Of a stretch of 6,217 nucleotides of DNA, positions 1-5,940 are shown piece by piece (the stretch's first letter is position 1; each line of letters opens with the position of its first letter). The DNA comes from Acidobacteriota bacterium. Its GTDB lineage: Bacteria; Acidobacteriota; Terriglobia; Acidiferrales; UBA7541. The stretch spans positions 2,925 through 9,141 of the forward strand of contig QHYO01000130.1 of the NCBI GenBank assembly GCA_003224135.1. Direction: 5' to 3'. Under the pieces are notes generated by a model. It had not been told where the DNA came from. It worked only from the letters and a program-made list of their open reading frames with translations, and made no database searches. Position numbers and translations under genes: made by a program.

Positions 1-1
1 C

Positions 2-1843
2 GTCGTTCGCACGTCTGGTGGAGAGTCACCCATTTGCCTCGGAAGCGCCGGGATGCCTCATTGGGATTTCATCAATCAGTGGATCAGCGAGCAGCCGCAG
101 TGGTCGAGAGACAGCCGATTCATCTGGTATCGGATGAGAACGCGAACGGACGAGGCGTGGCAGGGGTGGCAGTGGAACACGGAAGGCAGAACTCCGAGGC
201 CGTTGACCCAGGTAGCCGGAGACGTCGCAAAATACGCGCGCGATTCCTCGGGCCAGAAAATCATTATGAAGGTTGAACTGCCAGCGAGCCGCGAGGCCAT
301 GGCAAAACTTCTCGAACGAGGAATTCTCTACGACGGGCGGATCTTTCCGTGGGAAGGCGCGCGAGCGCTGCTGGACAATCTCGCTTCTGAGGAAAGGAAG
401 AGCGAGATCTGGGTTCATGAAATCGATACCGGAATTGAGAGAAGAGCGACAGAGGCCGAGAAGCTCTCGTTCGAACCCGACGTCCGGAAATTCCAAAAGA
501 CATTTGACAGCAACGCGAAAACAGCGGGCGAACAATGCCGCATCGAAAAGGTGGCACTGGCACCGAACGGCAAGTACGCTGCACTTTTCTGCTCCTTCGA
601 CGAACACGATCCGTCCGGACTGATGCGCTGGAAAGCTTTCCTCGTGTCGGAAGACGGGGAGCGCCGTCTAGAACTCGCTCCCGAGTCCAACCGTATCGCC
701 GATTATTGGTGGAGCAGCGATGGGGACTCGTTCTATTTTGTTGCGTCGCAAGGAGACGGCCGACCCCGGAGCATTAGAGTCATTGAAACCAGGTCTGGAA
801 AAGTGCGCGAGGCCTTTCACCCCGGGGAGATGCTTCAGGATTTTTCGACGGACGCGGCGGCCCGATGGATTGCTTGCACTCGAGAAACAAATATTTCTCC
901 GCCCCAACTCGCCGTTATCGATCAAAAAAAGGGGAAATTGAAGACACTCATCGATCCGAATCCTGAGTTCCGACATTTGAAACTGAGTCCTGCGGAGCGA
1001 ATTTCCGGTGTGAACCGCTACGGCGAGGAGTGGTTCGGTCATCTGGTCAAACCGGCAGGCTATAAACAAGGTAAGCGCTACCCTTTGATTGTCACACTCT
1101 ACCGAAGCGGTGATTACTTCCTCCTGGGTGCGTCCGGAAACGAAAATCCCATTCAGGTGTATGCGGCGCACGGGTTCGCCGTACTCAGCTTCGACGTCGG
1201 ACGCAATCGCCTTCGCAAGGAGGCAGACTTCGAGGGCCGCTTGCTCGATTGGGCTTCTCCGGCTACGAGCCTTGAAATGGCAGTGCAATCACTCATGGAT
1301 CGAGGAATCGTCGATGCGACGAAGGTCGGATTGGCAGGACTCAGCCATGGGGCTGAAATTCTCGAATACGCGATCAGCCACACGCACGTGTTTCAAGCCG
1401 CGGTCGAAAGCGGGCCTGGTGCGCGCGATCCTTACTTTTTCTATATGGCGGGCAGGGGCTGGCATGAACTCTTTGCCAAGTGGGGACTGGGCGGGTGGCC
1501 GGAAGGAGAATCGAAAGAGAATTGGGAGAAGCTCGCTGCTTCGCTGAACGCGGATCTAATCGAAACGCCCTTGCTCGTGAACTCGGCGGATTCGGAATTC
1601 CTCGCTACGCTTGCTTTATGCTCTGCACTCGAAGAGCTTCACAAACCAGTCGAGCTCTATATCTATCTGAACGAACTTCACATCAAGAATCAGCCGCGAC
1701 ATCGTTACGAAATTTATGAGCGCAATCTGGACTGGTTCCGTTTTTGGCTGCAGGCTGAGCAGGACCCGAATCCCGACAAGCGAGAACAATATTCCCGCTG
1801 GCAACGATTTCTAGGGGACACGAAACGCAACTCCCTGCCTTAG
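2..1843 (+). CDS. Lasso-peptide isopeptidase, Atxe2-like S9 serine peptidase (5' end outside window)
   Basis: The enzyme is likely to hydrolyse the isopeptide bond of a lasso peptide and turn the threaded ring into a linear peptide. The frame is open from base 2 with no stop, and the ATG at 53 falls inside propeller-like sequence, so the true start is upstream. Counting from that ATG, residues about 1-310 carry beta-propeller strands (QWSRDSRFIWY, VALAPNGKYAALF, WWSSDGDSFYFV). A segment near residue 90, GILYDGRIFPW, resembles one I associate with Atxe2-type enzymes. Residues about 320-570 form an alpha/beta-hydrolase domain with a nucleophile motif GLSHG (Ser431), an acid in NSADSEF (Asp513) and a His in ELHIKNQP (His543), so the S9 triad appears intact. 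The visible 613 residues fit a family length of roughly 700. The gene converges on the lasso operon and would be transcribed separately. A general prolyl-oligopeptidase is the alternative, but the adjoining lasso genes and the C-terminal HIKxQPxHRxxIYxRNLDWF pattern favour isopeptidase. Confidence 0.88.
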   Translation, partial: VVRTSGGESPICLGSAGMPHWDFINQWISEQPQWSRDSRFIWYRMRTRTDEAWQGWQWNTEGRTPRPLTQVAGDVAKYARDSSGQKIIMKVELPASREAMAKLLERGILYDGRIFPWEGARALLDNLASEERKSEIWVHEIDTGIERRATEAEKLSFEPDVRKFQKTFDSNAKTAGEQCRIEKVALAPNGKYAALFCSFDEHDPSGLMRWKAFLVSEDGERRLELAPESNRIADYWWSSDGDSFYFVASQGDGRPRSIRVIETRSGKVREAFHPGEMLQDFSTDAAARWIACTRETNISPPQLAVIDQKKGKLKTLIDPNPEFRHLKLSPAERISGVNRYGEEWFGHLVKPAGYKQGKRYPLIVTLYRSGDYFLLGASGNENPIQVYAAHGFAVLSFDVGRNRLRKEADFEGRLLDWASPATSLEMAVQSLMDRGIVDATKVGLAGLSHGAEILEYAISHTHVFQAAVESGPGARDPYFFYMAGRGWHELFAKWGLGGWPEGESKENWEKLAASLNADLIETPLLVNSADSEFLATLALCSALEELHKPVELYIYLNELHIKNQPRHRYEIYERNLDWFRFWLQAEQDPNPDKREQYSRWQRFLGDTKRNSLP

Positions 1844-2009
1844 GTCAACTCACGTTCGGGCCATTCTCGGAGCACCGGATGGTTCAGGCCTTTTGCATGT
1901 CGTGCTCGTAAAACCCGACAGCACGACAGTAGTTCTCGACCAGGCTCCCGTGGACTTGCGCTACATTTATTCAGCCAACGGAATGTGGGCTCCTTCCTCA
2001 GAGGAATCA
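1842..2009 (+). pseudogene. Possible relic of a transglutaminase-like cysteine peptidase gene (weak)
   Basis: Directly after the isopeptidase, in another frame, a stretch with no ATG reads like protein. It contains VRAILGAPDGSGLLHVVLV followed by KPDSTTVVLDQ and YIYSANGMW. The HVVLV...VVLDQ pattern, with His and Asp 14 residues apart, recalls the His and Asp half of bacterial transglutaminase-like cysteine proteinases (HAVL...FVLDN). No Cys-containing N-terminal half is visible: the frame is stopped by a TAG at 1812. The last codons of the open frame run on into the hairpin region and look non-coding. If real, it is the 3' scrap of a gene lost between the isopeptidase and the precursor. It could equally be a chance open frame. 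Confidence 0.22.
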
Positions 2010-2025
2010 CGCGAACGCCGCGTGA
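1994..2025. repeat. Two adjacent short inverted repeats in the convergent intergenic region
   Basis: Two perfect dyads abut. TTCCTC and GAGGAA (1994-1999 and 2001-2006) are separated by one base. TCACGCG and CGCGTGA (2007-2013 and 2019-2025) are separated by AACGC. Taken singly, repeats this short are near chance. Lying end to end, and just beside the longer hairpin at 2029-2060, they suggest a structured 3' region shared by the two converging transcripts. No T-tract follows on either strand. Confidence 0.45.
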
Positions 2026-2028
2026 GGA

Positions 2029-2060
2029 GCGTCGGAGTGCGGTGGCCCGCACCCCGACGC
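2029..2060. terminator. Strong GC-rich hairpin between converging genes, probable transcription terminator or 3' stabiliser
   Basis: Arms 2029-2042 (GCGTCGGAGTGCGG) and 2047-2060 (CCGCACCCCGACGC) are 14 bases long and complementary except at one position, around a four-base loop at 2043-2046. In minus-strand RNA the odd position becomes a G-U pair, so the stem is unbroken in the precursor transcript; on the plus strand it is an A-C mismatch. The hairpin begins nine bases past the precursor stop codon. No run of U follows on either strand, so it may act as a weak or factor-assisted terminator, or protect the mRNA 3' end, rather than be a classic intrinsic terminator. Confidence 0.6.
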
Positions 2061-2069
2061 GATTGTCCG

Positions 2070-2088
2070 CTACTCATCGGATGAGTAG
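2070..2088. repeat. Perfect 19-base palindrome over the precursor stop codon
   Basis: CTACTCATC and GATGAGTAG flank a single central G (2079). The palindrome covers the TAG stop and the codons for the last five residues of the precursor (YSSDE) plus one base of the preceding Ala codon. As RNA it could fold into an eight-pair stem with a three-base loop; as DNA it has the symmetry of a protein-binding site. Arms of nine bases with a one-base centre are uncommon by chance in six kilobases, although the codon content limits interpretation. Confidence 0.5.
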
Positions 2089-2213
2089 GCAGGCGCGGTT
2101 GCGATGGTGCTGTGCGGGCCGTCTGGGACGTTGACCTGCTTCATAAGCGGGTTCGCCGAGATGCTCGTAACTGCATCAGACAACTGAACAACTTGGGGCT
2201 TTGTGTATTCCAT
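2070..2213 (-). CDS. Putative lasso-type RiPP precursor peptide (A), 47 residues
   Basis: This is the small substrate of the pathway. The start ATG at 2213 is fixed by AAAGGAGG six bases upstream; a longer in-frame ORF reaching back into the cyclase gene has no reason to be used. The N-terminus MEYTKPQVVQLSDAVTSI matches the lasso leader pattern YxxPxL with Tyr3, Pro6 and hydrophobic residues at 8, 9 and 11, the signal bound by the PqqD-like partner. The rest runs through NPLMKQVNVPDGPHSTIA and ends in APAYSSDE. No Cys is present. The only acids after residue 20 are Asp31, Asp46 and Glu47, so no Gly, Ala or Ser gives the usual ring of 7-9 residues with a threading tail. The gene sits last in the operon, 29 bases after the cyclase, which is unusual because A normally comes first. 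Identification as the precursor is good; the core boundary and product are not determined. Confidence 0.8.
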   Translation of the reverse strand: MEYTKPQVVQLSDAVTSISANPLMKQVNVPDGPHSTIATAPAYSSDE

Positions 2214-2219
2214 GATGCT

Positions 2220-2227
2220 CCTCCTTT
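2220..2227 (-). promoter_or_regulatory. Ribosome binding site of the precursor gene
   Basis: The minus strand reads AAAGGAGG, then six bases (AGCATC), then ATG at 2213. This is among the best Shine-Dalgarno matches in the window and decides the start in favour of the 47-residue peptide over the longer in-frame ORF. Confidence 0.85.
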
Positions 2228-2242
2228 CTTCAGGAATTTTCC

Positions 2243-4099
2243 TCACCGAAGGCTGGCGCCCGGATTCCACCTCAAGAGGTGTGCAAGCCATGCTTCCAAC
2301 AGCACGGTTCGGAGGGCGGGAACAATGGGAATATCCTCACCGTCCGAGGCTTTCCTCAGGGACTGCTGGAACGCGGCTGCATCGACAATACCCGCGCGAG
2401 CGCAAATCATGTTTTCCGTGAGCGTCTGAAGGTATGTCCATTCTTGCTGGATCGTGACCACAGGGGCGCGTGCGATGAAAGCTTTGCGTTTTCGCTTCAG
2501 GATCTCGTCGGGAACGATGCCCACAAGCGCACGCCGCATCAAAGAGCGCCTTTGACCTGGGCGCAGAAGTTGTTCGCGCGGAATCGCGTAGAGAAATTCA
2601 AGTAGGTCGCGGTCGAGGTATACGTAGCGCCGCTCGACCTTTTCTCCGGGCGATAGTCCGCGGCTCGCAAGTTGCCTGCGCAGCGAATCGAGGGCTGCCA
2701 GATTGGCTTGGAAAGAAGGTTGTGGGCCGAAGACCGTGAATAGACGATCGTAACCGCGGAGAACGTCTGCATTCCGTCTTGCGAAGTCGGAGCGAAGCCA
2801 TGGAATCGTGCCGATGAAAACCCTATGCGGGGGGAAGAATTGATGGATCGTATCGGCGAATAGGTGAAAGGCGGGTATCTTGCATGCCAGCGCCCAGGCC
2901 GTCAGTTGCCGCAGGAAGAGCCGGACGTTCCCTGCGCGAAGAAGATCGGCCAACTCGGGCGTCGCGGCAGGAACCCCGCCGAGAACTTCGTCACCGCCAA
3001 CACCCTGCAAGAGGACTCGGTACTCTCCAGATCGCAAACTCTGTTGGTATCCGCTGTTGTCGTTCAAGCGAACGCCCGAGCCGGGAGTCGCGGCGAAGCT
3101 GCGATGGTCAAACGATGAGCGCCATTGGCTTCGAAAATCCAGGGCAACATGACGCCCCGCGCGACCACGCTGTTGCTCGACTTTTGCAAAGAAGGGCAAT
3201 TCGTTCCAATTTGTTTCGGAGTCGTCGAAGTAGGAGACCGTATCGAGTCTGGGCGTTTCGACGAACCCGTCCGCCATGACGGCGTCGGCCACGCATACGA
3301 TCGAAGAGGAGTCCATTCCGCCGCTGAGTTCGGCAAGAACGGGAGTCGAGGATCGGAGCCTGCGGCGAACTGATTCGCCCAACACGTTTCGAAAATGTTC
3401 CCCATACTCTCGGTCGTCGCGATAGCCGATTCGTTTGCCGGGATCGAAATCCCAATACCGCCGCGCGGTGACCTTCGCTCTGCGGAAGAAAACGAAGGAA
3501 GATGGAGGAACGGCGTGAATGCCGGCGAACGGAGTCAGATGTGCCGCGGGAAACTGCGAGAGCCATCCAGCGAGGTACTCCTCTTGAAGCTGAAACGGCT
3601 TGTTCGGGAGCAGCAGCGGATCAATGAGCGTGCTCCACACGAAGGAATTCCTGTCGACCGTGTAGTAGAGCTGCCTCGCGCCCAAGAAGTCCTTTGCCAG
3701 GACAACGGATTGTTCCTTAGGATTCCATAGCGAAAGTGCCCAATCGCCGACCAGCTTTCGAAGTCCGTCGGTTCCCCAAGATTCGAGCGCCGCCGCTGCT
3801 ATCGCCGCATCCGTGAGATCTCCACGAAGTTCTTTGCGGAGCGAACCAATCAATTCTTGCCGATTGTCGAGGCGGCCGTCCCACAGCAGCATTTGTCCTG
3901 AGGGCGTCACAAAGGGCTGACTTTCGTCTTCCGATTCCCGTGTCACGTGAAACGGAAGATGAATGAGGTGGACGTCGCTTCCGGAATATTCGGATTTGCC
4001 GTCCGACGAATACGAAGAAAGTGTCGCGCGAATCCCCGCAAGATATTCGGCAGCGATGCCTGCGTGATCGAAATTCCATATTCCAAATAGCACGCTCAT
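2243..4099 (-). CDS. Lasso-peptide macrolactam cyclase, asparagine-synthetase-like (C)
   Basis: In this family the enzyme adenylates an Asp or Glu side chain of the precursor with ATP and lets the freed N-terminal amine attack it, forming the macrolactam ring. The 618-residue product has an N-terminal class II glutaminase-like domain (about 1-200, beginning MSVLFGIWNF) and a C-terminal synthetase domain (about 235-600). The synthetase domain shows the PP-loop SGGMDS (259-264) and GVGGDE (366-371). Position 2 is Ser, where true asparagine synthetases have the glutaminase nucleophile Cys, so it should not use glutamine; this is typical of lasso cyclases. The ATG at 4099 was chosen because the FGIWNF fold start follows at once and GGGAAGGAAG lies six bases upstream; an ATG at 4132 would overlap B2 and add 11 unlikely residues. 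The gene begins 26 bases after the B2 gene ends. The RRYVYLDRDLLEFLYAIP segment matches the family's C-terminal helices. A true asparagine synthetase is unlikely. Confidence 0.92.
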   Translation of the reverse strand: MSVLFGIWNFDHAGIAAEYLAGIRATLSSYSSDGKSEYSGSDVHLIHLPFHVTRESEDESQPFVTPSGQMLLWDGRLDNRQELIGSLRKELRGDLTDAAIAAAALESWGTDGLRKLVGDWALSLWNPKEQSVVLAKDFLGARQLYYTVDRNSFVWSTLIDPLLLPNKPFQLQEEYLAGWLSQFPAAHLTPFAGIHAVPPSSFVFFRRAKVTARRYWDFDPGKRIGYRDDREYGEHFRNVLGESVRRRLRSSTPVLAELSGGMDSSSIVCVADAVMADGFVETPRLDTVSYFDDSETNWNELPFFAKVEQQRGRAGRHVALDFRSQWRSSFDHRSFAATPGSGVRLNDNSGYQQSLRSGEYRVLLQGVGGDEVLGGVPAATPELADLLRAGNVRLFLRQLTAWALACKIPAFHLFADTIHQFFPPHRVFIGTIPWLRSDFARRNADVLRGYDRLFTVFGPQPSFQANLAALDSLRRQLASRGLSPGEKVERRYVYLDRDLLEFLYAIPREQLLRPGQRRSLMRRALVGIVPDEILKRKRKAFIARAPVVTIQQEWTYLQTLTENMICARAGIVDAAAFQQSLRKASDGEDIPIVPALRTVLLEAWLAHLLRWNPGASLR

Positions 4100-4105
4100 G
4101 AGCGA

Positions 4106-4115
4106 CTTCCTTCCC
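4106..4115 (-). promoter_or_regulatory. Ribosome binding site of the cyclase gene
   Basis: GGGAAGGAAG on the minus strand ends six bases before ATG 4099. It selects the start MSVLFGIWNF over the upstream in-frame ATG at 4132, which lies inside the B2 coding region. Confidence 0.75.
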
Positions 4116-4125
4116 TTGACACTGC

Positions 4126-4497
4126 TCAGCAACGGGAAAGCACCGAATAGATCTCTGCCATGTATGGCTTGTCATTGACCACTCTGCCGGCGACCTCTAC
4201 CCAAGCATGCGCAACGAACGGCAGCTGTTGAACGCCGATGACCATTTCGGCCGCGAAGCCAAATTTCTTGAGGAGACGCGCCGCCGCTGCGGAACGCTGC
4301 AGACAGCGGACGTTCTTAAAATAGAAGGCCGCGGCAAGCTCAACGGCATGACAGATCTGTGCTTCCGTCGTGGTTTGGCACTGGATGGATCGAACGCCAG
4401 TGTTGCGAACCTTCTCGTGAATCGCGGAGAAATTTTTTCGAAACATCGGATATTCGAGACTGAGAAGCTCGTAATAAGCCTGGCACACCATTCTCAT
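4126..4497 (-). CDS. Lasso-peptide leader peptidase, transglutaminase-like cysteine protease (B2)
   Basis: B2 proteins cut the leader from the precursor once it is presented by the PqqD-like B1. The 123-residue protein has the fold's triad in order: Cys65 in RCLQRSAAAARLL, His97 in FVAHAWVEV and Asp109 in VVNDKPY. The C-x-x-R-S and H-A-W-V-E motifs are characteristic of lasso B proteins. It carries no RRE domain of its own, which fits the separate B1 gene at 5941-6210: this is the split-B arrangement, unlike the fused B common in proteobacterial clusters. The ATG at 4497 is supported by AAGGAGG six bases upstream. It starts 37 bases after the kinase gene and precedes the cyclase by 26 bases, so it is almost certainly co-transcribed with both. 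Three other Cys residues in the N-terminal half (5, 40 and 49) and a final Cys123 have no obvious role. Confidence 0.92.
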   Translation of the reverse strand: MRMVCQAYYELLSLEYPMFRKNFSAIHEKVRNTGVRSIQCQTTTEAQICHAVELAAAFYFKNVRCLQRSAAAARLLKKFGFAAEMVIGVQQLPFVAHAWVEVAGRVVNDKPYMAEIYSVLSRC

Positions 4498-4503
4498 GTG
4501 ATC

Positions 4504-4510
4504 CCTCCTT
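4504..4510 (-). promoter_or_regulatory. Ribosome binding site of the B2 peptidase gene
   Basis: AAGGAGG on the minus strand, six bases before ATG 4497, lies in the 37-base gap after the kinase stop codon. It supports independent initiation at B2 and the chosen start. Confidence 0.8.
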
Positions 4511-4534
4511 CTCTAGACGGCGCAGTTCGCGTGA

Positions 4535-5926
4535 TCAGGCCGCTCGGCTGGTACTGAGTTCTTCGGATTCGCGGTGCATGCGCCTCATGAGGCTGCGTAT
4601 GAAGCCAGCGAGCTCGGGACGGGAGCTTAGACTTAAGCGCCAAGGCAGACTGGATGCTGCATACGCGAAAAGCGCCGTGAGAGGCGCGAGACGCAACGCT
4701 GTCTCGACGATCTTGGCAGGCAGGATAGACCGCCAACGATCGAGGTAGGAGATAAGCAAAGCCGTGTTAGCGTCTTCTTGGCCTTGAAACGTTCGAACGA
4801 AGTGTTGCCGAAGATATTCCATGCTGAAAAAAGGATTTCCCACGGCGGCCTCCGCCCAATCGAGGAATGTGCATTTGCCAGGAGCGATAAAGATGTTGCC
4901 GGGATTCAGATCCAAGTGATTGACGGTGTCGGGGATTTCCGCTGCTTCCAACTCCAAAAGGGCCTCGATAACCCTTTGCTGTGTGGCCTTGACCTCTTCG
5001 CCGGTTAGCCTTTTTGGCGTCGGTTTGGTTTGCTGTTCCATGAGGTTTTCGACCCTGGCGAAGAAAGGGACGGCGAGTGCGAGAAGCGATTCGATTCGTA
5101 TGTCGCGCGCACCGGCAGCAAGAATCTCAGGTGCGTTCTCGATCGATGCGATCTGCAACCCGGCCAGAGAATCCGCCGCTCGACACCAGTGGTCGCGGTT
5201 CAAAGAGGAATAAAGGTCTTGACCTTCTGCTTCAAGGGCCAGCCATGCGTTCCATTTGGAGTGTCTCGCGAGGAGAACCGGAATATGCCGCGGAAGCCGG
5301 TCCGCCAGATGTGCCGTGATGGGAAATTCCCGAAGATTTGGCTCGCCAACTGCCTTGAACCAGACTGCGCCGTGATTTGTCTGGAACTGCACGAGAGCAA
5401 ACGACGCGCTCGCCTGCAATTGCCGAAAGTTGCCATCCCAATGTCGTCCGAGCGGTCCCAATTGCGCCTCGACCCAAGCCGAGATTTTTCTGAATGCTCC
5501 AAACTCCGAGAAAGGACCTTCGCAGTCCTTGGAGGCGCAAGCCCGCGCGACTCCCATTTCCTGCTGAACCGCGAAGTAGTCCTGTATATCCGCGAAGCAA
5601 GCTTCTTTTAAGTTGGACAGCAGCACGAAGTCCGGAGCGACGCGCCTCAGCTCCTCCGGCTTACAGACCTCCATGACGTAATACTTGCAATTCACAACTG
5701 CGAGTTCCGGGCGCGACACATCGAAAGGAAAGAGACATACGGTGTCCAAATTCCAAAGCCGTTTGGCTTCCGCGTTGAGATTTGGGACGATTCTTTGCCA
5801 CCGTGGGATGCGGAGCTCAGGCAAGCGGAGGCCGGCCGGACTCCGCACCAGAAGCAGTTCCGCGCCATTTCGTCCGAACAGTAGAATTCGCCAAGCGTCG
5901 CTCTCCTCTTCTTGAGATTTGCCCAT
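4535..5926 (-). CDS. Two-domain kinase: degenerate Nudix-like N-terminus plus aminoglycoside-phosphotransferase-fold kinase
   Basis: The product is 463 residues. The C-terminal part (about 165-445) is an APH/choline-kinase-type fold: a strand with Lys191 (AVWFKAV) and nearby Glu200 for ATP, the catalytic loop HLDLNPGN (His337, Asp339, Asn344) and metal-binding Asp356 in TFLDW. All essential residues are present, so it should be active. The N-terminal 120 residues (RILLFGRNGAELLLVRSP, then GLRLPELRIP, then EAKRLWNLDTVCLF) resemble a Nudix fold but lack the catalytic REXXEE box, suggesting a binding role. The ATG at 5926 is preferred because GGGAGGT lies five bases upstream; a GTG at 5944 overlapping the previous stop would add six residues. 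The gene lies between B1 and B2, so it should act on the precursor or product. By analogy with the HPr-kinase-like enzymes of paeninodin clusters it may phosphorylate a Ser or Thr, but that family is unrelated in fold. Antibiotic resistance is less likely. Confidence 0.82.
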   Translation of the reverse strand: MGKSQEEESDAWRILLFGRNGAELLLVRSPAGLRLPELRIPRWQRIVPNLNAEAKRLWNLDTVCLFPFDVSRPELAVVNCKYYVMEVCKPEELRRVAPDFVLLSNLKEACFADIQDYFAVQQEMGVARACASKDCEGPFSEFGAFRKISAWVEAQLGPLGRHWDGNFRQLQASASFALVQFQTNHGAVWFKAVGEPNLREFPITAHLADRLPRHIPVLLARHSKWNAWLALEAEGQDLYSSLNRDHWCRAADSLAGLQIASIENAPEILAAGARDIRIESLLALAVPFFARVENLMEQQTKPTPKRLTGEEVKATQQRVIEALLELEAAEIPDTVNHLDLNPGNIFIAPGKCTFLDWAEAAVGNPFFSMEYLRQHFVRTFQGQEDANTALLISYLDRWRSILPAKIVETALRLAPLTALFAYAASSLPWRLSLSSRPELAGFIRSLMRRMHRESEELSTSRAA

Positions 5927-5931
5927 CGTCC

Positions 5932-5938
5932 ACCTCCC
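5932..5938 (-). promoter_or_regulatory. Ribosome binding site of the kinase gene
   Basis: GGGAGGT on the minus strand ends five bases before ATG 5926 and lies between the B1 stop codon and the kinase start. It decides for ATG 5926 over GTG 5944, because it would lie inside the coding region of the longer form. Confidence 0.8.
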
Positions 5939-5940
5939 AG

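Noticed and set aside
668..1288. Long open frame on the minus strand inside the isopeptidase gene
   Set aside because: It is an antisense shadow with no recognisable motif, and the plus-strand protein has intact family motifs throughout.
1840..2052. 70-codon minus-strand open frame downstream of the precursor
   Set aside because: It is Arg-rich with no motif, runs through the hairpin region and has no convincing ribosome-binding site; it is not a credible second precursor.
2268..2281. Palindrome CACCTC-AA-GAGGTG near the end of the cyclase gene
   Set aside because: Six-base arms with a short centre are expected several times by chance in a window this size, and it lies in coding sequence away from any promoter-like motif.
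2070..2291. 73-residue form of the precursor starting inside the cyclase gene
   Set aside because: It overlaps the end of the cyclase, and the strong AAAGGAGG site lies directly before the internal ATG at 2213, giving the 47-residue peptide with Tyr and Pro at the expected leader positions.
2243..4099. Housekeeping asparagine synthetase
   Set aside because: It lacks Cys2 and lies between a lasso B2 gene and a short peptide gene, which fits a lasso cyclase.
4100..4132. Upstream ATG at 4132 as start of the cyclase
   Set aside because: It overlaps the B2 gene and adds residues not matching the family; GGGAAGGAAG before ATG 4099 and the immediate FGIWNF motif favour the shorter form.
5030..5611. 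193-codon plus-strand open frame within the kinase gene
   Set aside because: It is an antisense shadow; its translation shows no fold or motif, and the kinase motifs are on the other strand.
4535..5926. Aminoglycoside resistance phosphotransferase
   Set aside because: The fold matches, but the Nudix-like N-terminal domain and the position between B1 and B2 of a RiPP operon argue for a role in peptide maturation.
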